The position numbers and the translations under genes were made by a program. 64,000 nucleotides of DNA from Nonlabens marinus S1-08 (lineage in GTDB: Bacteria; Bacteroidota; Bacteroidia; Flavobacteriales; Flavobacteriaceae), in the NCBI RefSeq assembly GCF_000831385.1, contig NZ_AP014548.1, positions 1,328,501-1,392,500 of the forward strand. The letters run 5' to 3'. Positions 27,187 to 35,746 of this stretch are shown here, one piece after another (within the stretch, counting starts at the first letter, position 1; every line of letters begins with the position of its first letter). A model generated the notes under the pieces. It was not told the DNA's origin and did not search any database. It saw only the letters and a list, made by a program, of their open reading frames with translations.

Positions 27187-27194
27187 TATTTTTG
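27187..27194 (+). promoter_or_regulatory. Candidate -7 box TATTTTTG for rsmG
   Basis: TAnnTTTG on the plus strand, 15 bases before the GTG at 27210; a TTG at 27192 lies within the box and so is unlikely to be translated. Confidence 0.6.
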
Positions 27195-27209
27195 CACAAA
27201 CTATCTACA

Positions 27210-27851
27210 GTGTCAGACATCATCAAAGCTCATTTCCCGAATATTACCGAACACCAGCAAAACCAGTTTGCACAACTGGAAGGACTTTATCGCGAATGGA
27301 ACGCCCAGATCAACGTGATCTCTCGTAAAGATATTGACGAGCTCTATACCCGCCATGTATTGCACTCGCTGGGAATCGTTAGTGTAGTTCGCTTTCGCGA
27401 AAGCTTACCCAACACCTCAGGCGGTACACGAGTACTGGATGTAGGAACAGGCGGCGGCTTTCCTGGAATCCCACTGGCGATCATGTTTCCCAAAACTCAT
27501 TTTCACCTGGTAGATTCCATTGCTAAAAAGCTGAAAGTCGTTGACGCCGTAGTAGAAGCCCTAGGTTTGACAAACGTCACCACAGAACATGGCCGTGCAG
27601 AGAAGGTAAAAGGAAGGTTTGACTTTATCGTAAGCAGAGCGGTGACTAACATGACCGACTTCGTTAGCTGGACCCGCAACAAAGTGCGCAAGGATAGCTA
27701 CCACGAGATTGAAAACGGAATTCTTTACCTAAAAGGTGGTGACTTGAGAGAAGAACTGAAGCCCTTCAAACATGCCGATGTTTACGAACTAGAGGATGTA
27801 TTCGAAGATCCCTTTTTTGAGACTAAGAAAGTGGTGCATTTGCCGTTGTAG
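27210..27851 (+). CDS. rsmG: 16S rRNA (guanine-527-N7)-methyltransferase RsmG
   Basis: A 213-residue SAM methyltransferase of 16S rRNA. Marks: LYREWNAQINVISRKD and LYTRHVLHSLGI near the N-terminus, VLDVGTGGGFPGIPLAIMFP (SAM motif I), LVDSIAKKLKVV, and FIVSRAVTNM. The GTG at 27210 is chosen because the only upstream alternative is inside the promoter box. The palindrome encodes RFRES in the loop just before the SAM motif; that loop seems about nine residues longer than I recall for other flavobacterial RsmG, so this copy may be a true insertion. Confidence 0.94.
   Translation: MSDIIKAHFPNITEHQQNQFAQLEGLYREWNAQINVISRKDIDELYTRHVLHSLGIVSVVRFRESLPNTSGGTRVLDVGTGGGFPGIPLAIMFPKTHFHLVDSIAKKLKVVDAVVEALGLTNVTTEHGRAEKVKGRFDFIVSRAVTNMTDFVSWTRNKVRKDSYHEIENGILYLKGGDLREELKPFKHADVYELEDVFEDPFFETKKVVHLPL
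27391..27404. repeat. Dispersed palindrome core, inside rsmG
   Basis: Exact core, read on the plus strand as RFRES in a loop before the SAM-binding motif. Confidence 0.9.
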
Positions 27852-27990
27852 GTAGGTTATATTATTGAGAACGATTTCGGTTATGAACGAGTATTGATAA
27901 TAATGATGCGGACTTGTCGTTTTAACCATTTGTTTCTTGGGTTTCAAATTACAATTTTGTGACAAAACTCGATATTTGTAATAACCTATA

Positions 27991-29436
27991 TTAGCTGTAG
28001 TTTTTTAGTAGAATATCTAGTTCATTATTGAAAAGGGCAGAAAATGTCTCTGAGTCATTTATCGAATTAGAAATTTTCTCTGCAAATTTAGCTTTTAAAA
28101 TTCCTTGTTTGCTTTTACTATTTTCTTCTATCTCTTTTTTTGCTGTTGCAGCGAGTTCTTCATCTAAATTAGAATAATAGTCTTCTAATGTTGGTAATTC
28201 GAGTTCGATGAACCGACTTTCAAGTTTTCTCCGAATCGATTCAATTCTTTTTTGGAGATTTTCATCAACAATGTCATCTGCATTATCAATTATTAATAAA
28301 TACTTGTCAAAATAATAGGGATTGCATTTTATAAGAGTATTTAATTTTTCTAATTCATAGATCGTTTCTGATAAGTCTACACTTTTTGAAACTCCCGAGG
28401 CAGACACAAATTGTATATTCTTTATAATTCCCTTTTTTCGAGCGCTATCTAATATTATTTGTAAAGAATACTCTTCTAAGACACAATAATTTTCTGGATA
28501 ACCTATATCGGTTATATCAGCTCCGAGCATTTGGCTAACCACAGCTGCACATTCAGATCCAGCATAACCCTCGCTATAATTTGTTTCTTCCCAACTTTGA
28601 GTACTGAAATCTATTTTTAAAGGTTTGCCATTTTTTAATGGAAAAACTTTTTGATTAATATAATTAGCAGAAGAACTAATTATAAAGGGACTATGTGTTG
28701 ATATGAAAAAATAAACTTTATTAGAAACTTCTTCATTTAATCCTACAAAGAAATCATTTAATAGAATTGGAATTGTCTTTTGAAATTTAGGGTGAAGATT
28801 ATTTTCTGGCTCTTCAATTATTATAAATGAAATTGAATTACTTGAATTAATTTGTTCTTGCCACTTGTAAAGTGTTTTTCTAAGATTAAAGAAAACGGTT
28901 AGTCCATCGGCTATCATTTCTGGACTTATATTTCCTTCTGGACTTTCAAATATTAATCTTCCATTATCTTGATTAAAAGGATCACTTTGGTCTATAAATT
29001 TCTTCGCAGTAACCTCGTTTAAACCCATTTCTTGCATATAAGAATTAAATTCATCTAAGGACTGAGCATTCCCAACTCCTAATCTGGTATCAAACCTTGA
29101 TTTACCACTCAAACCATTGGCTCCTTTTTCCTGTTCTTGATTGGAGAGTAGTAAATATATATTTGGATTTAAATCACCTCGATCTTCTGTTTTATTAGGA
29201 TTATCATTATTCCAATATAGATATTGTTTTTTTTCATCTACCTGAAAATTCACCACACTTTCCGGGCTAAGAAAATGTCTTGAATTACCTCCATCTCTTA
29301 AGTAAGAAATGGCATTTAATATGCTCGTTTTGCCACTTCCATTTTCTCCTACAAAATAATTGATGAAATCAAAATTCTTTAATGTAATTGGTTCATATAC
29401 TCTTTTGAACTTTTCAATCTTTAATTCTGTACTCAT
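27991..29436 (-). CDS. AAA ATPase with C-terminal Toprim-like part (OLD-like, orphan)
   Basis: A 481-residue ATPase of the SMC/OLD type. Walker A GENGSGKT at 30-37, an ABC-like signature region near SPEMIADGLTV at 171-181, Walker B FIIIEEPENN at 204-213, and the switch STHSP at 246-250. The C-terminal half has a Toprim-like layout: YCVLEEYSLQIIL (acidic residues 321-322) and LLIIDNADD (384-388). OLD nucleases cut DNA and several defend against phage, some with a helicase partner. None is beside this gene. It is visibly more AT-rich than its neighbours, has no palindrome copy, and sits between two housekeeping genes, all of which suggest acquisition by transfer. The ATG at 29436 is preferred over 29445. 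Confidence 0.75.
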   Translation of the reverse strand: MSTELKIEKFKRVYEPITLKNFDFINYFVGENGSGKTSILNAISYLRDGGNSRHFLSPESVVNFQVDEKKQYLYWNNDNPNKTEDRGDLNPNIYLLLSNQEQEKGANGLSGKSRFDTRLGVGNAQSLDEFNSYMQEMGLNEVTAKKFIDQSDPFNQDNGRLIFESPEGNISPEMIADGLTVFFNLRKTLYKWQEQINSSNSISFIIIEEPENNLHPKFQKTIPILLNDFFVGLNEEVSNKVYFFISTHSPFIISSSANYINQKVFPLKNGKPLKIDFSTQSWEETNYSEGYAGSECAAVVSQMLGADITDIGYPENYCVLEEYSLQIILDSARKKGIIKNIQFVSASGVSKSVDLSETIYELEKLNTLIKCNPYYFDKYLLIIDNADDIVDENLQKRIESIRRKLESRFIELELPTLEDYYSNLDEELAATAKKEIEENSKSKQGILKAKFAEKISNSINDSETFSALFNNELDILLKNYS

Positions 29437-29580
29437 AATATTCAAAAAAAATTACAGCCACCTTTGTTATATACTCATAAAACTACAACTTATCTAGTTC
29501 ATAGCTCCTGATAAACGCATATTCGCATCGCACTTATCAAATCAGCTTACCAGTATCTAAAAGCCAATTCTTGCAAACAA

Positions 29581-29614
29581 AAAACGCCTTTTCACAAAAA
29601 TGAAAAGGCGTTTT
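29581..29614 (-). terminator. Intrinsic terminator of pruA
   Basis: Perfect 14-pair stem AAAACGCCTTTTCA/TGAAAAGGCGTTTT with loop CAAAAA. It separates pruA from the AAA ATPase gene and can act both ways. Confidence 0.88.
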
Positions 29615-29635
29615 AATATTGAATAAATTAAAGAA

Positions 29636-31264
29636 TTACTCCCCCATAAAAGGATAACGGTAATCCGTTGGAGTTACAAAAGTTTCTTTGATCATACGTG
29701 GAGAAACCCAGCGTAGCAAGTTCAATTTGGAACCCGCCTTGTCATTGGTTCCTGATGCTCGCGCACCACCAAAAGGTTGTTGGCCTACCACAGCACCCGT
29801 ACATTTATCATTCAGGTAGAAGTTACCCGCACAATTTTGCAATAGGGTAGTCGCTTGTGACAAGGCATAACGGTCTTGAGCTAGAACAGCTCCTGTTAAC
29901 GCATAGATGCTTGTTTCATCTACTAGCTTTAAGGTATCTTCCCATTTACTGTCTTTATACACATAAATAGTAATCACAGGACCGAACAATTCGGTTTCCA
30001 TGGTCTCATAGTTAGGATCTGTGGTGACAATAACGGTAGGTTCTACAAACCATCCTTCACTCTTATCATAACCACCACCAAAAACGATTTCTGCCTTCTT
30101 GCTTTTCTTCGCTTTGTCAATGTAGGATGCGAGCTTATCAAAAGAACCCTCATGAATCACGGCAGTCATAAAGTTGGTCATGTCTGCAGGAGACCCCATT
30201 TTGATGCTCTCGATGTCTTTTCCAATCAATTCCTTAACCTCTGGCCAGATACTTTCTGAGATATAGGCTCTAGAAGCCGCACTACATTTTTGACCTTGGA
30301 ACTCAAAAGCTCCACGAACTATGGCGGTAGCCACTTGTGCAGGAACCGCTGTTTTATGACCTACGATAAAGTCCTTACCTCCAGTTTCACCTACAATACG
30401 AGGATAGGTTTTATAGGTATTGATGTTTTGTCCTATTTGTGCCCAGATTCCTTTGAATACTGATGTAGATCCTGTAAAGTGTACTCCAGCAAAATCGGCA
30501 TGCGATAGAATTTCTTCTGTCATCATTTGCGGTTCTGCATTCACCATATTAATAACACCATCAGGAACTCCTGCTTCTTTAAACACTTCCATGATCACAT
30601 TAGCACTTAGCATCTGGTGGTCACTAGGTTTCCATACACACACATTACCCATCAATGCCGCACTTGCTGGTAAATTTCCAGCGATGGCAGTAAAGTTAAA
30701 TGGGCTGATGCAGTAGATGAATCCTTCTAATGGACGGTATTCCAGTCGATTCCATGCTCCAGAAGTAGACTCTGGCTGCTCTGCATAAATCTCAGTCATG
30801 TACTCTACGTTGAAACGTAAAAAGTCGACCAATTCACAGGCAGAGTCAATTTCTGCTTGATAAATAGTTTTGGATTGGTTGACCATTGTAGCTGCATTGA
30901 TGCGAGCACGGTAAGGTCCTGCAATAAGTTCGGCTGCTTTTAGAAATATTCCAGCACGTTGTTCCCATGGCAATAGTGACCACTCTTTACGAGCTTCTAG
31001 TGCGGTGTCAATTGCTTTTTGAACCTCTTTTTTACTACCGCGGTGGTAGGTTCCCACCACTTTTTTATGATCGTGAGGTGGTCTTATATCGCCGGTGTCT
31101 CCCGTTTTTATTTCTTCGCCGCCTATGTATACAGGCACTTCCGTTTGTGTATTGTAAAATTCTTGGTAGGCTTTAAGCACTTCCTCGCGTTCAGGAGTTC
31201 CTGGTGCGTAGGATAAGATAGGCTCATTAATAGCTACCGGTACGTTGAAAAATCCTTTTCCCAT
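29636..31264 (-). CDS. pruA: L-glutamate gamma-semialdehyde dehydrogenase
   Basis: A 542-residue aldehyde dehydrogenase of proline catabolism, which oxidises glutamate semialdehyde (from pyrroline-5-carboxylate) to glutamate with NAD+. Marks: ISPFNFTAIAGNLPASAAL and FTGSTSVFKGIW (cofactor-binding loops), VGETGGKDF with the general-base Glu, EFQGQKCSAASRAYI with the catalytic Cys, and ELFGPVITIYVY. The length and motifs fit the single-domain PruA type, without a proline dehydrogenase fusion. No PutA or ProDH is nearby. Confidence 0.95.
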   Translation of the reverse strand: MGKGFFNVPVAINEPILSYAPGTPEREEVLKAYQEFYNTQTEVPVYIGGEEIKTGDTGDIRPPHDHKKVVGTYHRGSKKEVQKAIDTALEARKEWSLLPWEQRAGIFLKAAELIAGPYRARINAATMVNQSKTIYQAEIDSACELVDFLRFNVEYMTEIYAEQPESTSGAWNRLEYRPLEGFIYCISPFNFTAIAGNLPASAALMGNVCVWKPSDHQMLSANVIMEVFKEAGVPDGVINMVNAEPQMMTEEILSHADFAGVHFTGSTSVFKGIWAQIGQNINTYKTYPRIVGETGGKDFIVGHKTAVPAQVATAIVRGAFEFQGQKCSAASRAYISESIWPEVKELIGKDIESIKMGSPADMTNFMTAVIHEGSFDKLASYIDKAKKSKKAEIVFGGGYDKSEGWFVEPTVIVTTDPNYETMETELFGPVITIYVYKDSKWEDTLKLVDETSIYALTGAVLAQDRYALSQATTLLQNCAGNFYLNDKCTGAVVGQQPFGGARASGTNDKAGSKLNLLRWVSPRMIKETFVTPTDYRYPFMGE

Positions 31265-31376
31265 GATGTATTTTCTTGCTTTTAAATTCGGTCGTGAAAA
31301 TACGAAATCAAGTTTGTAATGCCACTCTTAGAGCATCGAGATCTTCAATTATGGTATGTGGTGGTGGGATTTTTTC

Positions 31377-31390
31377 GCTTTCGCGAAAGC
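31377..31390. repeat. Dispersed palindrome core after apaG
   Basis: Exact core with GAACT beyond it, 11 bases after the apaG stop codon. Confidence 0.9.
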
Positions 31391-31400
31391 GAACTCACTA

Positions 31401-31787
31401 CTAATTCAGTGCAAACGGCGCACTCAACTTAAAAGTAGGTATGCTAACGCCAAAGTGACGGGCTGATCTAAAGTTGACCATCGTATAAGAGCCGCTCATG
31501 CTGCCAAAAGGTGAAGCCAACAAGCAACCGCTATTATAGGTATGGGATTCTCCAGGTTTAAGTACGGGTTTTTGACCTATAACACCCTCGCCATCTACAA
31601 ACTCTGTACGGTTCAAGCTGTCTTTGATCTTCCAGTGGCGCGAGGTGAGTTGTACACTGTCTTTACTTTGGTTCTCAATGGTGATTTGATAGCCAAAGGC
31701 AAAATGCATGGTATAGTTCTTATAGAACGTACCTTGAAATGACGTGCGCACCGTAATCTTGATGCCTCTGGTAATTTGTTGTAACAT
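31401..31787 (-). CDS. apaG: ApaG domain protein
   Basis: A 128-residue fibronectin III-like protein of the ApaG family: GIKITVRTSFQG, YQITIENQSKDSVQLTSRHWKI, GEGVIGQKPVLKPGESHTYNSGC and MSGSYTM are the family segments. In enterobacteria ApaG is linked to Co2+ resistance and diadenosine tetraphosphate metabolism; the role here is not shown. It lies three bases downstream of the DUF3667 gene in the same operon. Confidence 0.92.
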   Translation of the reverse strand: MLQQITRGIKITVRTSFQGTFYKNYTMHFAFGYQITIENQSKDSVQLTSRHWKIKDSLNRTEFVDGEGVIGQKPVLKPGESHTYNSGCLLASPFGSMSGSYTMVNFRSARHFGVSIPTFKLSAPFALN

Positions 31788-31790
31788 AAT

Positions 31791-32951
31791 TCAAGCACTC
31801 AAAAACACACTCCCGATAACAAACACAGCGCTGCTGATCGAAAAGAGGATTAAAAATACAAAATTAATAAATACAAACTTCAATAGGGTCTTCCACCTGT
31901 TCTGCTGGTAAAAGGTACGCATGGCCTTGTAGAGGTAATAAGGTCCCACTAATGCAGCGAAGGGTAAAGTTAAATTTACCCAACCATAGGTCACGGCTTT
32001 GAGACCTAAAATGAGGAACATGGATAGGAAAATGAAGGTGAATAAATGAAAGGTAAAAACCATATGTTCCATAAAGTTGTAACTACTCCTAGCATAAGCT
32101 AACCATAGAAAAAGACTTAATATGGGGGCAAAAAAGAATAGGAACAAGGGGACTTTTGGGATGACCATCGTGAGCATCAAGTCTGGATTTTTATTAATTC
32201 CTTGATACCTGATGGCTTTTAAGTATCGCAATCGATTGGTTTTGTCATTGCGATGGTTCAGGTCTTCTAAGGCTTCCTCTACGGTCATATTTTTGTTTGC
32301 CTCATAATGGTCCATGTAAGCGCCGGTTTGTGAGAAGTATTCTATGATAAAGTTTTCTTCATCCAGCTTCTCTTGGGAGATAAAACGGGTAGGTCCCACC
32401 CGCCGGACAGATGTGGTGTCTTGTTGTTCAATAATTTTAGTGAGTAAGCTACTACTCAATTGATCACCATTATTTCTTAATGAATCTCTGGTTTTAGTAA
32501 GTTGCAGGGCCACTTCTTTGCCAGTTAAAGAATCATTTTCCATCTGGAAAAAAGAGGAGTTGTTGTTCCTTATCTTACTGTCTTCAATCGAGCCGTTCCA
32601 ATTCATTACCAACTGGATCAACAAGAAAAAAACAATGCTCACCGTCAAGAAGAAGCGAAATGGGTTTGCATAATGCACTCTCTTACCAGCACAATACTCT
32701 CTTGTTATGACACCAGGTCTAAAAAGAATACCACTGATGGTGCGCCATATGCGGCTGTCGTAAGAAATGAAGCTGGCAAGGAACTCTTGAAAGAAATCAG
32801 AAAGTGCTAGTTTTTTTGTGCTGTTGATTTGACCACAATGATGGCAAAATCGGTCAGCAATCTCTAACGGAGTGTCGCAATTCAAGCATTTATGACCACG
32901 AAACTGTGGCAGCAAACGTATAGGGGTACTCATGATGGGCGGTTGGTCCAT
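31791..32951 (-). CDS. DUF3667 domain-containing membrane protein with zinc ribbon
   Basis: A 386-residue protein. The N-terminus has a zinc ribbon, CLNCDTPLEIADRFCHHCGQ, followed by the DUF3667 signature FLASFISYDSRIWRTISGILFRPG and the VHYANPFRFFLTVSIVFFLL span. About four more hydrophobic spans fill the C-terminal half. Function unknown; the family is common in Bacteroidota. The start is the ATG at 32951; an upstream TTG at 32954 adds one residue. It sits seven bases after the T9SS plug gene and three before apaG, an operon of unclear logic. Confidence 0.85.
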   Translation of the reverse strand: MDQPPIMSTPIRLLPQFRGHKCLNCDTPLEIADRFCHHCGQINSTKKLALSDFFQEFLASFISYDSRIWRTISGILFRPGVITREYCAGKRVHYANPFRFFLTVSIVFFLLIQLVMNWNGSIEDSKIRNNNSSFFQMENDSLTGKEVALQLTKTRDSLRNNGDQLSSSLLTKIIEQQDTTSVRRVGPTRFISQEKLDEENFIIEYFSQTGAYMDHYEANKNMTVEEALEDLNHRNDKTNRLRYLKAIRYQGINKNPDLMLTMVIPKVPLFLFFFAPILSLFLWLAYARSSYNFMEHMVFTFHLFTFIFLSMFLILGLKAVTYGWVNLTLPFAALVGPYYLYKAMRTFYQQNRWKTLLKFVFINFVFLILFSISSAVFVIGSVFLSA

Positions 32952-32960
32952 CAAATATAA

Positions 32961-34217
32961 TTAATTCGTGATTTTTGCACTATTTCCTTCGCCTATTCCT
33001 ATCAGGCGGTCATACCTGCCGCCAGGCTCTCTGTAATAAGCGAGAATGGTGTATGCATTTTCAGTTTGCCAGTTATTGCCTGTAATCGCTCCAGGAATTT
33101 CAATACCATTTGCATCTATCAAGGTATATCTGTAATTATAGAAACCTTGCTTCAATAAGATGGTAGCTTCATAGAGCTTTGTAACGGGATTGAAACGCAT
33201 CAGATTTTCATCTTGGTACTGAAAGCCATTGTAATTACCCGTGATGAAAACGCTAGAGTTTTTAGGCAAATCCACCACTGGATCTAGTTTGAAGTGCACA
33301 TTCAAGTATTCTGCTTGCACGGCATTATCTTCATTAGTAGTAGTGGTCACTAAAAAGTTTCCGTTGATGTCTGGATTATACGTGTATTCTCTAAAAGCTC
33401 TGGATTGATCTACAAATAGGTAGGAATTATAGAGTTCATCCAGTCGTACATAATCAATATTTACATTAGGAGCTCTAAAGTCTCTGTTCTCAAAATTCAA
33501 ATACTCATTTCCTGCCCAGAAGGAAGTCGGTCCGTCATATTTATAGACTTGGTTATTGCCTATGTTGAACTGTGGCTTGATCCCATAAATCCCAGAGTTC
33601 AAATCTGAATTTTGGAAGATCGCCACTTTCAAGTTAGCGTTCGGGTTGATAAAATTGATGTTTTGGGAGTCTATGTTGAACTCCACACGCTGTTGCGTTT
33701 GAACAAATTTGAGGTCTCTTGCCCGCTTTACGGCAACTCCTACGGTAGCTTGATTGTCCAGCAACATAAATTTACGAGAGAACACGAGCTCACGATCGTT
33801 ATTGTAGATATGTATCATGTAGTTCCCGCTTACAGTTAATCCAGTGGTGAACTGATTAGGGATAGCTATCTCATAATGAGAATAGGATTGGAGTGTTGTA
33901 AAAGAGTTGCGGTAATTTAGAATTCTGCGATCATCAACACCTTCTAAAAACTCATTTTTAAACAGTGCACTCGAGGTCCAGTCGTAATCGTAGTGTTCTA
34001 TCTGGTAGTAATAGTTTGCTTCATCTCCTATCACATCATCAAAACTCATCACAATGCGATCTCCTAAATTATAAATAGGGAGCATGTTTTGAGGCGGCTT
34101 GTTGAAAGTGACTGTTTTGATATAGTCCGGATCATTCACCAGGTCTGCTAATTCTTGCGCTTTCGCAAAAAAATAGCCAGATAAAATTGTAATCAAAACA
34201 AGAAAATACGACTTCAT
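32961..34217 (-). CDS. Type IX secretion system plug protein (DUF5103)
   Basis: A 418-residue protein with a signal peptide (MKSYFLVLITILSGYFFAKA, then Q). The body is beta-rich with segments GDRIVMSFDDVIGDEANYYY, EHYDYDWTSSALFKNEFLEG and SYSHYEIAIPN that identify DUF5103, now known as the plug that blocks the periplasmic side of the SprA translocon in type IX secretion. A C-terminal Ig-like part (NSSVFITGNYNGFQ) follows. A half copy of the dispersed palindrome codes for the FAKAQ at the signal peptide cleavage site, as in the DUF547 gene. Confidence 0.85.
   Translation of the reverse strand: MKSYFLVLITILSGYFFAKAQELADLVNDPDYIKTVTFNKPPQNMLPIYNLGDRIVMSFDDVIGDEANYYYQIEHYDYDWTSSALFKNEFLEGVDDRRILNYRNSFTTLQSYSHYEIAIPNQFTTGLTVSGNYMIHIYNNDRELVFSRKFMLLDNQATVGVAVKRARDLKFVQTQQRVEFNIDSQNINFINPNANLKVAIFQNSDLNSGIYGIKPQFNIGNNQVYKYDGPTSFWAGNEYLNFENRDFRAPNVNIDYVRLDELYNSYLFVDQSRAFREYTYNPDINGNFLVTTTTNEDNAVQAEYLNVHFKLDPVVDLPKNSSVFITGNYNGFQYQDENLMRFNPVTKLYEATILLKQGFYNYRYTLIDANGIEIPGAITGNNWQTENAYTILAYYREPGGRYDRLIGIGEGNSAKITN
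34157..34169. repeat. Half copy of the dispersed palindrome in the plug signal peptide
   Basis: GCGCTTTCGCAAA: the left arm is intact and the right arm lost; codes for FAKAQ on the minus strand. Confidence 0.5.
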
Positions 34218-34358
34218 AAAGGTGAGTTCTCAATAGTAAAGGTACTAGAAAATCTAATTCTTTAACTGAAGAGCGAAAGCAATGCCAAAGCAACTTTCTA
34301 CTACTATTTAGAAAAATTCTAAATAAAAAGTGTCATATCAATTGAGGTCATTATTACG

Positions 34359-34366
34359 TAAATTTG
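34359..34366 (+). promoter_or_regulatory. Candidate -7 box TAAATTTG for the nqr operon
   Basis: Exact TAnnTTTG, 33 bases before the nqrA ATG at 34400. An apparent TTG start at 34364 falls inside it. Confidence 0.6.
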
Positions 34367-34399
34367 CGGACTCAAAAAAGGACTAAATCCACTTATCCT

Positions 34400-35743
34400 A
34401 TGTCAAAGGACATTAGAGTTAAAAAAGGGCTTAACCTCAAGCTCAAGGGCGATGCAGACAAGTCGATTGTTGATGCGCCTAGATCTAGCGTTTACGCTAT
34501 CAAACCAGCAGATTTTCATGCAGTTGTACCTAAAATGGTTCTCAAAGAAGGCGCACGCGTCAAGGCGGGAGAAACCATTTTCTATTCTAAGTACGATGAG
34601 CCTGTGAAGTTTGCTTCACCAGTAAGCGGTACGCTTACTGAAATCGTGAGAGGTGCAAAACGCCGTATCATGGAGGTTCGTATTACTGCAGATGCTGTTG
34701 ATGAATTTGTTGACTATGGAGTTTTAGATCCTGGTACAGCAGATGCTGCAGCTATTAAAACTCGGTTATTGGAATCAGGTTGCTGGCCATTCATTATACA
34801 GCGCCCATACGATATTGTGGCAAGTGCAGAGGATACGCCTAAGTCGATTTTTGTGTCGGCTTACACGACAGCTCCATTAGCAGGTGATGCAGATTATATC
34901 GTTGCTCAGAAAAAAGAAGCTTTTCAAGCCGGTATTACTGCTTTAAGCCGATTGACTTCAGGAAAAGTTCATGTGGGTATTGGCAAGGATTCCGCAATTG
35001 GATCAGTTTCACATGCTGAGGTTCATACCGTCAAAGGTCCACATCCTGCTGGGAATGTAGGTGTGCAAATACATAAAATTGATCCGATCAATTTCGGTGA
35101 GAAGGTGTGGGTTGTTGGGGCTGAGGATGTTGCGACTATTGGAAATTTATTTTTAACAGGTCGTTTTCATGCGGAACGTACGGTAGCGCTGGTTGGTACT
35201 GAGGTGCCAGATGCTGACAGGAAATATTACAGAACGACTATAGGTGCAAATGTGTCTACGCTTGTAAGTAATGTAAATACTATTGAGACTAGGATTATCT
35301 CTGGAGATGTGTTGACTGGTGATAAGTTGAGTAACGATCAGTTTCTTAATTTTTATCACAACACAGTAACCTTAATTCCAGAAGGTAATGAATACGCTTT
35401 GCTAGGATGGTTGCCATTTACTCGCAATAATATTCCGAGTAATTCTGGAACTTCTCTTTCTTGGTTAACTGGAGGGAAAAGTAAAGTAGATACTAACTTG
35501 AATGGTGAGGAGAGAGCACTAGTGGTTACTGGTGAGATGGAAGAAGTACTGCCTATGGATATTTATCCTATGCAATTGATAAAAGCATGTATGGCAGGTG
35601 ATATTGAAAAAATGGAAAATCTTGGGATTTATGAAGTAGCTCCAGAAGATTTTGCTTTAGTAGATTATATAAATACATCAAAGCTAGAGGCGCAAGAAGT
35701 GATTCGCCTAGGTCTTGATTTAATGATTACAGAAGTAGGATAA
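34400..35743 (+). CDS. nqrA: Na+-translocating NADH:quinone reductase subunit A
   Basis: A 447-residue peripheral subunit on the cytoplasmic side. Starts MSKDIRVKKGLNLKLKGDA, the usual NqrA beginning, with the KPADFHAVVPKMVLKEGARVKAGE segment and a Rossmann-like part later. It has no cofactor of its own known with certainty. First gene of nqrABCDEF, followed by nqrB after three bases. The ATG at 34400 fits the promoter box; longer TTG starts are inside the promoter. Confidence 0.96.
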   Translation: MSKDIRVKKGLNLKLKGDADKSIVDAPRSSVYAIKPADFHAVVPKMVLKEGARVKAGETIFYSKYDEPVKFASPVSGTLTEIVRGAKRRIMEVRITADAVDEFVDYGVLDPGTADAAAIKTRLLESGCWPFIIQRPYDIVASAEDTPKSIFVSAYTTAPLAGDADYIVAQKKEAFQAGITALSRLTSGKVHVGIGKDSAIGSVSHAEVHTVKGPHPAGNVGVQIHKIDPINFGEKVWVVGAEDVATIGNLFLTGRFHAERTVALVGTEVPDADRKYYRTTIGANVSTLVSNVNTIETRIISGDVLTGDKLSNDQFLNFYHNTVTLIPEGNEYALLGWLPFTRNNIPSNSGTSLSWLTGGKSKVDTNLNGEERALVVTGEMEEVLPMDIYPMQLIKACMAGDIEKMENLGIYEVAPEDFALVDYINTSKLEAQEVIRLGLDLMITEVG

Positions 35744-35746
35744 ACT

